Shown: in pieces, positions 45,510 through 56,255 of the stretch
How the letters are laid out: each line of letters starts with the position of its first letter
Numbering within the stretch: position 1 is the first letter of the stretch
Source: Saturnia japonica
Taxonomy: Eukaryota > Arthropoda > Insecta > Lepidoptera > Saturniidae
Direction: 5' to 3'
Length of the DNA: 64,000 nt
NCBI GenBank assembly: GCA_033032175.1
Contig: CM065334.1
Coordinates: 7,003,705 to 7,067,704 of the forward strand
Program-made: the position numbers and the translations under genes
Notes under the pieces: generated by a model
Databases searched by the model: none
Told to the model about the DNA's origin: nothing
What the model saw: the letters and a program-made list of their open reading frames with translations, nothing else

Positions 45510-45665
45510 AGAAAGAAAAAATTAAAATGATATAAATGTAGGTATAGTTGTAAAAAAAAAGTTTAAAAATCAAGGTAACGTTTAAAGATTAAATAGTTAT
45601 TTACCAGTTGTTCTTCCGTTTGTCATAAATAGTATTATTTGTTTGTTTAAATAATAAGGGGAAGA

Positions 45666-45760
45666 TGTGGTGGTATACACATAATATGTTTGTAATATGT
45701 TCATGTGGGTAAATAGAAATAAATTAGTTTTTGAGCAACCCCATCTTGTTGTTCACTTCA
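45666..45760 (+). repeat. 3' LTR of the gypsy element, short (95 bp)
   Basis: It starts TGTGGTGG after the purine-rich AATAAGGGGAAGA and ends CACTTCA before AAAAG. It includes AATAAA at about 45718. The length is short for an LTR, so it may itself be deleted inside. Confidence 0.65.
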
Positions 45761-45992
45761 AAAAGATAGACATATTTATGCTATTGCGGACTTTTTAGAA
45801 CTTTTTAGAATACATTTCTATCGTTTTTGCTAAAATTTTCATTGATGCTCCGCTCCTATTGGCCATAGCGTGATGTTATATAGCCTATAGCCTTCCTAGA
45901 TAAATGGGCTATCCAACACTAAAATAATTATTCCTATTCGAATCAGTAGTTCCTGAGATTAGCGCGTTCAACCAAGTAAACAAACTCTAAGT
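45761..45992 (-). mobile_element. Hel-E element, second part
   Basis: It continues the element interrupted at 36907 and ends with the GTTCAACCAAGTAAACAAAC 5' region in reverse. Confidence 0.6.
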
Positions 45993-46228
45993 ATAGATTT
46001 AGATTATATTATAGTATATTATATACGTATAGATTATAAATCTAACATAAAGATAGAGGTGTTCACTTGCACATTTACATAGTTGATGATTAGGGAAAAT
46101 AAATTATATACAGAATTATTATAAATAGGTACCTACTAACGTTAACTCTGTTGTATTATGTACACAAATAGGAATGATATTATTTACTAAACAAATATGA
46201 CATAATAAATATAATATAATATTATATA

Positions 46229-47016
46229 CTAGCGGTGTGCCCGCGGCTCTGCACGTGTTTTATATTTACGCAGTATGTATTTACATCCCGTAATTTTATT
46301 TTTACCCAAATTGTTAATTTGCCTTATCAATTGAGGAATGGCGTGTATTTCCTGAGTACAATTTTCATCAAATAATTCTTTTTATTTTTTTCTTACCAAA
46401 AGCATATATATAGAATATCCCTAATTTGAGATATGACAGGTTCTTCATACAAACTTTCACCCAAGTTTTATTTTCATCACATGTGGAATAACACAATGAA
46501 ATACCTCACTTGTAACAAAACTGTATAAACCAGATAACTTACAGTAGGTATATCGCTTAGAATAAATAAACTCCCGCGAGCCGCGGTTGACAGCGCACGT
46601 CATATTTATATCATACAATAAAACATTAATAATTATGCCGTACTGCCTAGTTAAAGAGTTTAAAACACTTCAGCCAATCATGAAAATAATACTGGACTAA
46701 CATTTAATAGGTAATTATTAGAAATACAATAAATTTCTTATTAAGTACAACAATATCAATATATCATCAAACCAGATTGACAATCAACAAACTGATTGGT
46801 ATGACATCCGATGTCATTTCACCATTATTGCGCATGCGCATTTTGGTGTTCCCATATTTTGTTTATAGAAACTTTTATCCCCTATTTTCTACCCTTAAAG
46901 TTTTATTTTCGCTACAAAAAGTACTTTATATCCTTTTCCAAATTTGGTTCAGTGGTCTAGGCGTGAAAACGTAACAGACAGACGAGTTACTTTCGCATTT
47001 GTAATATTAGTAAGGA
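46229..47016 (-). mobile_element. Hel-D Helitron, full length (788 bp)
   Basis: CTAG at 46229-46232 next to CGGTGTGCCCGCGGC marks the 3' end; the complement of TCCTTACTAATATTAC at 47016 is the 5' end, followed on the + strand by T. These are the termini of the most common lepidopteran Helitrons. No Rep/helicase is encoded. Confidence 0.75.
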
Positions 47017-47388
47017 TTAAAGAAATGTTTTATATAAATAAAATCATAGAGGTTTGACGTTGTCCGCGCATCACGTAAAAACTATTGTATAGATTTTGAT
47101 AATTTTGTTTTTTTTTATTTCACTGTTTATACCTTAGAGACAAATGATTAATATTTGGATTTAGGATCTACGATCGCAGCTTTATAGCAAATAATTTTTA
47201 CCTCCATAATTAATAGTTATCTAACAAAATCGAAATAATTTTTTGATGAAACAATATGAATTTATCTCTCGATGTATTTTGAGATTTTTTAATAATGTCA
47301 CATACCAATATAAATGCTTAATAATTGTCTACTAAAACCCATATTAAACTTTATTTTAATTGTTTATTAATATTTTTTATTTTCGCAA
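47017..47388. other. Intergenic DNA, nothing identified
   Basis: AT-rich with no recognisable content. Confidence 0.3.
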
Positions 47389-47389
47389 A

Positions 47390-48355
47390 ATTTCCAGTGT
47401 CGCTTTACCAGCCTTCCTATCTTCTGTCCATAGTTCAGCAAATCTCATAAGTAAAATTTTAAGGGTATCCCCTTCATACTTTGAGATTGCTGGCTTGGAA
47501 GAAGCTAGAAACGCTTTCTTAATTGCATGCCCAGGTCAAAATTTTCCAGTTTCTCCATATTCACAGAGGAGCTGGGACGACATAAACTGCAAATTGATTT
47601 ATGATAATATTTTGAGCTGTAGTACGGGTTCGGCGCGTGCTAGGCTTTTGGCCGTGGGTGCGCATGAGGCCGGCTACTGGCTTCAAGCGTATCCTTCGTC
47701 AAATACAGGAACTTTTCTTGAACCTGACACGCTCCGAATCGCAACCTGTCTACGGCTTGGGGTTCCGGTCTGCGTTCCTCATAAATGTCCCTGTGGCAGT
47801 GATGTCGACAAGCTAGGACATCACGGACTGTCATGTCAAAAAAGTGCAGGCCGCTTCTCGAGACATGCCGCACTTAACGATATCATACGCCGGTCCCTTG
47901 CCACCGTCAACGTTCCAAGTTTACTTGAGCCGACTGGTATTGCAAGAGACGATGGCAAGAGACCGGACGGTATGAGTTTGGTTCCATGGAAGATGGGCCG
48001 GGTGCTAGTATGGGATGCAACCTGTTCAGACACGCTGGCCCCTTCCCATCTACTTGGAACCAGCAACAGAGCTGGTGTGGCTTGTGAGGCGGCTGAAAAA
48101 GCTAAGGCATGCAAATATAGGGGTCTGGGCTCTGAATATGATTTTGTCCCATTCGGCGTCGAGACCCTTGGCCCGTGGGGTCCTAGCGCTACAAGGCTTT
48201 TTAAGGAAATAGTAAAAAGTTTAGTCGACATCACAAGAGACCGAAGAGCTGGCAGCTACCTCGGACAAAGAATTAGTCTAGCTATTCAAAGGGGGAACGC
48301 TGCCAGTATCTTCGGAACCTTGCCTAAAGGGACTCCTTTTCATAATATATTTTAA
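47390..48355 (+). CDS. Retroelement protein, uninterrupted C-terminal part with Cys/His knuckle and nuclease-like motif
   Basis: An open frame of about 320 codons with no stop. In order: LLAVGAHEAGYWLQAYP, a Cys/His cluster CPCGSDVDKLGHHGLSC, then RFSRHAALNDIIRRSL, GKRPDG and VWDATCSDT, then YDFVPFGVETLGPWG and RISLAIQRGNAAS. The C-x-C...H...C cluster followed by a conserved His/Arg block and a PD...D arrangement resembles the knuckle plus restriction-like (PD-D/E-x-K) nuclease at the C-terminus of some non-LTR retrotransposons; many uncharacterised invertebrate reverse-transcriptase proteins share this tail. The start is not an ATG: upstream coding sequence is missing, so this is a 5'-truncated insertion. 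Family assignment is uncertain. Confidence 0.6.
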   Translation: MSSVALPAFLSSVHSSANLISKILRVSPSYFEIAGLEEARNAFLIACPGQNFPVSPYSQRSWDDINCKLIYDNILSCSTGSARARLLAVGAHEAGYWLQAYPSSNTGTFLEPDTLRIATCLRLGVPVCVPHKCPCGSDVDKLGHHGLSCQKSAGRFSRHAALNDIIRRSLATVNVPSLLEPTGIARDDGKRPDGMSLVPWKMGRVLVWDATCSDTLAPSHLLGTSNRAGVACEAAEKAKACKYRGLGSEYDFVPFGVETLGPWGPSATRLFKEIVKSLVDITRDRRAGSYLGQRISLAIQRGNAASIFGTLPKGTPFHNIF

Positions 48356-48419
48356 TCTGTAGTTATGTATGTACATTTCAAAATTACTCTTGGTATTTTT
48401 ATCCAAAGTCATTAAATAA

Positions 48420-48814
48420 TAAATGTAATAAAGTATATTTTAATTGTTTGTTAAATACTGTGGTCACGATTAAATTATTATTATTATTATAGTGTTTTAA
48501 TGGATTTTATTTGAAGTATTTATTTGAGGGTTACGTAACCAAACGACAGCGGAAAAAAACAAGTCATGAAAAATATAGTAAAAGTGTTTGTAGTTACATA
48601 TCTAGAAATAAAACTTCTGTAAGTATTTAATACAACAGCCTTTTGTCTTCATTCAGTCAAATTTTAAGACATTACGTATCTTATAATCATTAAGCGCCCA
48701 GCAATGTGTTTTCTAGCCGTGGAGAAATGGGGATTATAAATCCTATTAGTATAGATTAACACGAACCAAGTCGCGGGCGGTGTTAATACTTAAATAATAA
48801 AGATTAAAAGATTG
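48420..48814. other. Intergenic DNA, nothing identified
   Basis: TTATTATTATTATAG is a short microsatellite near 48476; otherwise nothing. Confidence 0.3.
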
Positions 48815-49000
48815 TATGTTCCGGCTAATCTCCGAAACGGTTGGATCAATTTTGACGGGACTTTCATTGGCAGATAGCTGATGTTATAAGAAATAACTTT
48901 GGTTTATATTATTTTAGAAAAAGAATTTGGTTTTCGAGGAAATAAAGATAAAACTGGTCTGGTGGAGATATATGAAATGAATGTACTACATAATGGTTTT
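48815..49000 (+). mobile_element. Hel-B central fragment
   Basis: It has CCGGCTAATCTCCGAAACGG and the following Hel-B blocks, both ends lost. Confidence 0.5.
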
Positions 49001-49029
49001 TTAAAACATTACTTTATTTAATATTAAAA

Positions 49030-49285
49030 GAAATTATTATTACATGTACATACATAACTACAGATTAAAATATATTATGAAAAGGAGTCCCTTTAGGCAA
49101 GGTTCCGAAGATACTGGCAGCGTTCCCCCTTTGAATAGCTAGACTAATTCTTTGTCCGAGGTAGCTGCCAGCTCTTCGGTCTCCTGTGATGTCGACTAAC
49201 CTTTTTACTATTTCCTTAAAAAGCCTTGTAGCGCTAGGACCCCACGGGCCAAGGGTCTCGACGCCGAATGGGACAAAATCATATT

Positions 49286-49290
<5 letters not shown>
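49030..49290 (-). mobile_element. Second 3' end of the 47390 retroelement, inverted
   Basis: It is the near-identical reverse complement of about 48130-48380, covering the last 75 codons and the start of the 3' UTR. The match stops at an (AT)n run on one side and after GTATGTACAT on the other. Two independent 5'-truncated insertions fit best. Confidence 0.8.

Positions 49291-49322
<32 letters not shown>
49291..49322. repeat. (AT)n microsatellite
   Basis: About sixteen AT units at the truncation point of the inverted retroelement fragment. Confidence 0.9.
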
Positions 49323-49326
<4 letters not shown>

Positions 49327-49424
49327 ATATATCTACATAATTGTAGACATTAACACGACATTTTTTAACAATAAGCTAAATTATTAAACAAAAAACCCGA
49401 CGGAAACAAAAAAGAAACACGACA

Positions 49425-49860
49425 AAAAAAAAATTATATTTTTTCTTTTTATTTTATTCCTAGACGTCGTACTTAAATGTTACATAGCCTATGTCACTCC
49501 CACAATTAAGACGAATCTAACGACACCTCGTATGCTAAAATCCATCAAGCCATTTAGACTACAGAGCGTGACAAAGAAATAGACATACATACATAAGCTC
49601 GAAAAATATAACCCTCCCTTTTCACAGTCGGGTATAAAGGAAACCATCTATAATTATTTTTGAAGAGTTCCCTTGTGTATCTTCGAAGTTGAAGGTCCAA
49701 TGCCAATGAAATTAAAACGGGACCAACTTTGAGGTGTTGTACCCTATACAACAAAAAAAGAATCATCCAAATTGGTTCATAAACAAAGAAGTTATAGCTG
49801 ATCATACTTTAAAAAAAAAATCGTATGGACTCACCTCCCGTCTTTTTCGGAAGTAGGTTA
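49425..49860 (-). repeat. Interspersed repeat E, reverse, with extension
   Basis: CTCGAAAAATATAACCCTCC near 49598 is the complement of the core. The extension to 49860 (CAATGCCAATGAAATTAAAA) matches 12170-12200 in reverse, so the family is longer than its core. Confidence 0.5.
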
Positions 49861-49869
49861 AAAAAAAAC

Positions 49870-50345
49870 AAACAAACCGAGATTCCGAGATGAACACGAT
49901 AGAAACACGGAAGGGATCGCGGTATTAACCTAGTATTCATTAATTTAGTTTTAGTGCAGTCTGGCGTTTTGCCAATAGGCATGAAACGATCAACATTTAT
50001 CTGTAAATGTTTAGTAACAGTAGATTTTCCTCTGAGAAATAACTAAATAAATATATCACGTTGCCGTTTGTTGTACACTAAAACATTGTATACGAATTTT
50101 GTTGAATGTATCTATATAATTATTTTGTTAATGTACTCTTCATGATAAGATTTTCATGTAGTTATAATTTAAATTTCGATTTTCATAAACTTGAGTGCTA
50201 CAAAAAGTAAAGTCGATAAGTTGTCCCTCCGTACAACATATTCGCGCATCTTATACTTAACCCGTGTATATGCATACACTCAACTTTCTTGTATACTGTA
50301 TACGGCCATAAATAAATCTATGTATTTTAAATTAATAATTTAACT
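49870..50345. other. Intergenic DNA, nothing identified
   Basis: No recognisable content. Confidence 0.3.
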
Positions 50346-50346
50346 T

Positions 50347-51260
50347 TCTTCTTCTTCTTCTTCTTCCTAACTTGGCAACCGGTCCTCTTTAATGAAGACT
50401 ATTACTGCCATTATCGAGTGAATTATATTGTCATGTGTTATGATGACGATTTAGTATCCTAACAAGGTGGTGGCTACCTTGTTAGAACTTTCTAGGAAGT
50501 TTTTGTGGGATCTCGGAATGAATGCTTTCAGCTTATATTTATAATCCACCTGATTTATGCATAAAAACCAAACTATATCACGCAAAACGCCAACAATATT
50601 ACATAATATAGGGCCAAAAACCTAATTAAATGAATTAAAATTAAAAACAACAACATGTCACTTCAAGATCCCGCCAAAGACTCCAATTTAACTTTCAACA
50701 AGAAGAAAAATTCGTGTTTTGACGCCGCAAAAAGCACTTGACAGTGTCAATGTTTTTCAGCTTTCGTAAAATTTTCCTATATACAAAGTGGGGTTATCTG
50801 ACAAGCCACTCTCCTGTCAGAACTATCTAGGGAGTTTTTGTGACATCCCAAAATGCATGTTTTCCGCTTTATATTTATGATTATAAATACTTCACTTATG
50901 TACAACGACCAAACTATATCACGCAAAATGACACCAATATTAAATAATATAGGGTCTAAAAACCTAAAAGAATTAATTTAAAAAAAACTACAACTTTTCA
51001 CTTTATGATCCCGCCAAAAACTCCAATAATTTATCTTTGCATATTAATCATTCTTCAAAAGGAAGTGTTTAGGCAACTTAAAATGAATGTTTCTAGTTTT
51101 TATATATAAACCACTTCAGTTGTATACAATAACCAAACTATGTCGTATAAAATATGGCCAACATCACGTACCTACTATATTGTCAATATTTATGAATTAA
51201 ATTAAAAAACATCACAGGACAGATTAAAATCCTGCTTAAACCTCCCCAGATTGGTATACT
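50347..51260 (+). repeat. Repeat G array, three successive decayed units
   Basis: After (CTT)n at 50347-50366, units containing a GTTAGAACTTTCTAGG-like block, an AACCAAACTATATCACG-like block and GATCCCGCCAAA start near 50457, 50797 and 51053. Identity falls from first to third. Confidence 0.55.
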
Positions 51261-51419
51261 TAACCACTCTCTTTGTTTTCTTTTATTTTAATTCAAAATG
51301 TCTCAGTGATAATTTACCAATAATAACTAAATACATTTTATTTTTCAAATCTGTACTTAGTCCCAGAGATTATCGCCATCGAACAAACAAGAAAACAATG
51401 TCTTGAACCAGCCACTGCG

Positions 51420-51705
51420 CGGTGCATAATTTTATTTGCACGGAACCCCTATTATTTTTCTAAAATAAAGGCAGAGAAAATTACTTCTTATAACATTAGA
51501 TATCTGTCAGTGAAAGTCCCGTTAAAATCGATCCAACCGTTTCGGAGATTAACCGGAGCAAACAGACAGACAGCCAGACATACAAGAATTAAAAAAAAAA
51601 GTTTTTTTTTTGTATAAGTATTATATAAACTTTTATACGTATTTAGTAAAAAGATGTTATTTTTAAATTACAAACAGACACTTCAATTTTATTATTTGTA
51701 TAGAT
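51420..51705 (-). mobile_element. Hel-B 5' half
   Basis: The right end (ATTATTTGTATAGA) is the reversed 5' terminus. The 3' half is missing. Confidence 0.6.
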
Positions 51706-52640
51706 TTGTAGAAGTTTTGCCTTATGCGAGCGAAACGTTTGCCAAAAACAAGTATCAAAACATAAATAATAGTTCGATCATACAACATTTCATTGTAATT
51801 TCACTTACTAACATGTTTTTAAGAAGTAATCCTCAAGAATTGTTTGTAATCTGATCAAAATAATCGGATTTGTCATGCGACATACTTTGTTTTTGTTATA
51901 AAGTTGAAACTGTCATTCGTTTGCAGCAGTTCGCTCGCCATCCTCGTGAAAGACGCTAGTGTTGTCGTGAGTCATCGTTTATTCACTAAACTCAAAGTAG
52001 GTGCGTGCAAAATCATAACCTTTTTTTTGTGTATAAGTGTATAACCTCCTTTTGTAAAAGAAAATATAATTAAGTACATACATTTTTCATTTAATATCTT
52101 TGCTATTAGAAACTTTTTGGTGTTTTTTGACTTCGTATTCAGACTGTGACTACTTGTGTGTTGTCTATTGTTTTTTTTTTTTAATTACCGGCATTTATTT
52201 GTAAACACGAGTTAATAATGAATATTCAATCTCGCGAATGAATTTCATTATTGATGCACGGATGTTATAGGCTTTGGAGTTTTCTTTTTCTTGTATAGGT
52301 ATAGATTGTATCCTATCGATAGTAATAATTTGAGTTTTTAATCTTTAAATGTTTTTTAGAATAAATACGCGAAGCCAAAACTGTATAGTTTACCACTGTA
52401 ATAAAAAACTGTATTTACCGCTATCTAAAAGATTTTGACATAATTGCTATAGAGGCGTACAAAAGGTTCGTATTAAAGTGTAGCCATTGGACTACGTTTA
52501 AGATTTTCAATAATTTTAGGATAGTAGCAGCACTGGCCCTAATAATTAATCTAATAGACCGTGATTGACTTTGGTCGACGCTTTCAGGTTTCACAACAAA
52601 AATTGTGGAGTTTTTTTTATTCATGTACTTGGGTTTTTGA
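51706..52640. other. Unassigned DNA with a non-repetitive block at 51900-52010
   Basis: The block has GCAGCAGTTCGCTCGCC and CGTGAGTCATCG, GC-rich and unlike the flanking repeats. It could be an untranslated exon followed by a GTGAGT donor, or chance; TGAGTCA is also an AP-1 site. Confidence 0.2.
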
Positions 52641-52885
52641 CCCTATATTGTGTCATATTGGTGGTGTTTTGCGTGATATAGTTTGGTTTTTGTGCATATG
52701 TGAACTGGATAATAAATATAAACTGGAAGCATGCATTCTGGGATCCCGCAAAATCTTCCTAGAAAGTTCTAAACAAGGGAGCCACCATCTTGTTAGGATA
52801 CGTAAATCGTCATAAGACAGGACACTATATATTCATTTGATAATGGCAGTAATGGTCTTCAAGGACTAGTTGCTAAGTAAGGAAG
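52641..52885 (-). repeat. Interspersed repeat G
   Basis: It is the complement of 7120-7360, with GTTTTGCGTGATATAG and CTTGTTAGGATAC. Confidence 0.55.
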
Positions 52886-53125
52886 AAGAAGAACATAAAT
52901 TTTGGTTTCAGTTATATAAATTATAACTACCTTCTGACATTTTTTAAAATTAAATTTATTTCAAATCAATCTTATTGAATTTATATTTATATAACATTTC
53001 AACATAAATAATTAATATAATCTTTACTTATTTATGTATTGTATTAATACAATTAAAAAGAAACATGGTATATAATATCATTAAACGACAAATATAATAT
53101 TAATATATGTGACGTAGGTGTATAT

Positions 53126-53172
53126 CACAGTATTCTGGCAGAACCGACATCGGATGCTGCCAGAATGCTGTG
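53126..53172. other. Strong hairpin, 16-bp stem and 15-nt loop
   Basis: CACAGTATTCTGGCAG at 53126-53141 pairs with CTGCCAGAATGCTGTG at 53157-53172, with one position a G-T wobble. The loop itself contains CCGACATCGG, which can pair internally. No known ncRNA is recognised. Confidence 0.6.
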
Positions 53173-53424
53173 TGGTTCTTTCAAATTCTTTAGCTAATGT
53201 GTTGTCTTCTTCCTTCGAAAGCTGTATAAAATTGATATATATATTTTTTTTTAGTTTATAGTTCTTGCTAGCATTAGTAATAGGTATAGGGTATAATGGG
53301 ACTGGCATGTCCTTAGGGACAAAAGCTCCTAAAAAAAAAAATTGAGATAAAAAAATAATAATAATAGTAATAATATCACGTCCGCTATATCGATCTTAGT
53401 TTGAATTAATATAAATAAATTTAT

Positions 53425-53645
53425 ACAGTTAATAATATTGAAGTGTCTGTTTGTAATGTCAAAATAACAGCTTTTTACTAAATGCATATGTAACAAAACA
53501 CCAATTTTTTTAATTTTTGCCTCTTTATTTGTTCCGTGTAATCTCCGAAAAGGTTGGAGCGATTTTGACGCGACTTTCACTGGCAGATAGCTGATATTAT
53601 AAAGAGTAATCTAGGCTAGTTCCATTTTGAAAAAAAATACGGTTC
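53425..53645 (+). mobile_element. Hel-B 5' part
   Basis: It begins ATACAGTTAATAATATTG, near the 5' end, and breaks off at GGTTCCGCA. Confidence 0.55.
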
Positions 53646-53919
53646 CGCAAACCACGGGGTACCAGGTCCCTTGCTACCTGTCTCCTATAGTGATTTTACC
53701 TCTCGCTCCAAATTAGGGTCACCGTTGGATGGTAGTTAGACATGAGGGCACTAAAAACCGCCATACCGTCATGCTATCGGTTTTATCGCCGTTTTATTGT
53801 CCATTGAAGGTTTTGTTAGTGAATTTGAATCCAAGTTGTGTTCCCATGATTTCATCAGTATTAAAATTCAAACAACTCTCCTGACGCCAAAACAACCGTA
53901 AAGCTTATCGTTCTTTCTT
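53646..53919. other. Unassigned DNA
   Basis: A moderately GC-rich stretch with no motif recognised. Confidence 0.25.
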
Positions 53920-54058
53920 CCCGTACTTGCCTGATTGCTTCACTTTCATAGCCACTACTCCGCTCCTTATAGTAATAGCGTGAATTTATATAGCCTATAA
54001 TCGTTTCCAATAAATAGTCTTAGTTCCAGATATTAGCGCGTTCAAACAAACTAACAAT
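53920..54058 (-). mobile_element. Hel-E fragment
   Basis: It has GCTCCTTATAGTAATAGCGTG and AGCGCGTTCAAACAAAC-like blocks of Hel-E in reverse. Confidence 0.45.
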
Positions 54059-54059
54059 A

Positions 54060-54528
54060 CTAAAGAATGCCGTTGATCGGGCATACGCGTTATATGCTTT
54101 TTGTGGGTTATCCTTAGAAGATAGATACATGCTCTCCTTGACTTTTTTGTAGATCGTTTTAATATCTACAACTATTTAATAAATTAATTTGATATATCTC
54201 TTATGGTTTACTCAACATAAGACATTTAAGCGTCCGAATTGATTCACCATGACCAGTTTTTATTAATTAGCGCGGATCCCTTATTCTTTTTTCTAAAATA
54301 AAATTAGCCTAAGTTACTCACTATAACATCAGCTATCTTCCAGTGAGAGTCCCGTCAAAACCGGTCTAACCGTTTCGGAGATTACTCGGTTCAAACAGAA
54401 AGAAGAAATTAAAAAAAAAATGGTGTTTTGTTAAATACCTATACCGTTTACATTTTGATATACATTCGTTTAGTAAAAAGCTGTTACAAACAGACACTCC
54501 AATTTTATTAATTGTATAGATAGATTAT
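54060..54528 (-). mobile_element. Hel-B, 3' end missing
   Basis: It is present from the ATGCCGTTGATCGGGC block to the reversed 5' end ATTAATTGTATAGA. Confidence 0.6.
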
Positions 54529-54554
54529 CTTATAATCGAGTAACTCTTCATCTA

Positions 54555-54980
54555 GTGTAATGTAGTCTTGGCTACAGGTTTATTTTATTTCAGAAAAATA
54601 ATTAGTAATCCGCGCAAAAAAAAAAAAAACGCATCTTTATGTTCGACGACCGCCGTGGTCCGTGTCCGAGTCCGTGCTCAACTAGCCTCGCCAACTAACT
54701 GCCTCATTAGACTAGTGGTCGTAAGCGCGAGTGCTATGCTCCTGGTTCGATTCTCAGGTCGAGCAAAGTTTTATTGGGTTTTTCTATGAAATTCTCAGTA
54801 ACAGCTCGGAGTTTGGCTTCGTGCCCGATTAATGGCAATAGGCTCGCCCCCTATTACATGGGACCTAAAAATATACTCGCCGAACTGTGGGTGTATATTA
54901 GTACACCTCTGCCTAACCCTTCGGGGAATATAAACGTGATGTTACGTATGTATGCGAGCAGAGCCGCGGGCACGGCTAGT
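54555..54980 (+). mobile_element. Hel-B piece split by a SINE
   Basis: A Hel-B middle (54555-54624) and a Helitron 3' end (AGCCGCGGGCACGGCTAGT, 54961-54979) flank the SINE, so the SINE inserted into a Helitron. Confidence 0.45.
54625..54955 (+). mobile_element. tRNA-derived SINE, lepidopteran type
   Basis: The head has a TAGTGGTCGTAAGCG A-box-like element and GGTTCGATTC as B box, the internal promoter for RNA polymerase III. The body has GGCAATAGGCTCGCCCCCTA, TTACATGGGAC and CTCTGCCTAACCCTTCGGGG, sequences I know from a widespread lepidopteran SINE. It has no coding sequence. Confidence 0.75.
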
Positions 54981-54984
54981 ATCA

Positions 54985-55416
54985 TTATATAATTAGTTTT
55001 AAGATTAATGTAGACATAAAACATCTGGTCTTAATGGATAGATCTATTTAACAAAGTGATATAGTAGATCAAATTGTGTTTTATTTATCCACTTGAAGAC
55101 ACTTTAGATTTATAATTGTATAGTTTTAACTCGCTAGACTCATTTCACGAGTGTATTATGGTATGTGTGCAGTCCAAATTATGTTAAATGGTCACTGAAT
55201 TCCATGGCCTGTTAAAAATTCGTGTGAATAAAAAAATTACAGGTTGCACACCGGGAGTGCCGACTTAAGTGAAAACTTAGTTATTGGGTTATGTATTGTA
55301 TTTTATTAATTATTAGAAACTTTAAAATACATTTAATATTCATTTATGAAAGACGCGTTCGCGGTCTACTATATGTACATGCATACATGCACACACTATA
55401 GCTGCGTCTCGTATTT
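54985..55416. other. Intergenic DNA, nothing identified
   Basis: No recognisable content. Confidence 0.3.
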
Positions 55417-56255
55417 CTGTGGTATCCAACACAGCAAAATAAAAATTTCTTTTTAACTTGTCTTTCTTAAAATGTATGAGCTCGTCTTCCGCTTCATAAT
55501 TAAACTGCCTTTTCGTTTTTCTCGAGCTGACTGGCTCTGATTCTGATGCGAATGATGCGAGAATGTTGGATTCTTTTTAAATTTCTCATGCCTCTACCAG
55601 CATTTTTTCGTAACCCAAAACAATTCTCCAACTTTGAGAAAGGTTTTTGTTTTTAGGAGAGAAGCAGCGTTAATATCTAATTCCTATAATTGTAGAAGTT
55701 TGCCAGTCAAATTAATTTCGAACAAATTGTCGATATTTTTAGACAATGAATTGAGCCTCAGAACCAGACGAACCCATCGGAGTATGATCTTCGTAAATGT
55801 CCACCATGCATGTCAGCTAATTGTTAATGGATTGTCAGTTGGTCTCGTTAGAGAGTATATAGTTCTATGGTCATTTGACCGAGACTTGGGGCGGCTTGAA
55901 CCAAATCCTTAGATCAGATTTAAGATTGACAATTGCATACATTTTAACTTAACTAAACGGAACTTGGGCTAAAACTCAATATTTGTTATTTTGTGCAAGT
56001 TGCACATAAAGCAGATTTGATCGCAATTTGTGTAGGTCGTACAGGCGCAGGCAGGTGGATGTCGCTGTCGAGCAGTGTTGCCAAACCAAAGCAAAATATT
56101 TTAGTAGAATGGTGGGTAAAAATTTAGGAGTATTTTCAAGTTGTAAAAAACCTATTATTTTTCAATTTCGATGCTGCCGATTGCCGCCCCCTAAAATGCG
56201 CTCCCTAGGCTGTCGCCTAGTTCGCCTATATGAACGGGCCGGCCCTCAGTCAGGT
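55417..56255 (-). mobile_element. hAT element, truncated copy with one target duplication
   Basis: The right terminus GGGCCGGCCCTC ends at 56247 and is followed by AGTCAGGT (56248-56255), identical to the 8 bp before the left terminus of the complete copy at 57918. The left end is lost at the duplication boundary. Confidence 0.7.

Larger units (their letters stand above)
36908..45760 (+). mobile_element. Composite Ty3/gypsy retrotransposon with AAAAG target duplication
   Basis: The element starts TGTGGTGG and ends CACTTCA, with AAAAG directly on both sides and Hel-E sequence continuing across. Order inside: 5' LTR remnant, gag, protease, truncated reverse transcriptase, RNase H, integrase, then a second partial copy of reverse transcriptase-RNase H-integrase, then the 3' LTR. 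Four later insertions (two solo LTR families, a Jockey LINE, a pogo-like piece) and an older LINE fragment lie within. Multiple stops and frameshifts make it non-functional. Confidence 0.8.

Noticed and set aside
36908..45760. Intact endogenous retrovirus
   Set aside because: No envelope gene is seen, and all pol domains carry stops, frameshifts or deletions.
54690..54765. Possible functional tRNA gene
   Set aside because: Only box-like elements are present, no closed cloverleaf, and a SINE body follows directly.
55634..55912. 92-codon + strand frame repeated at 58453-58731
   Set aside because: It is antisense to the hAT transposase remnant and repeated only because the segment is duplicated.
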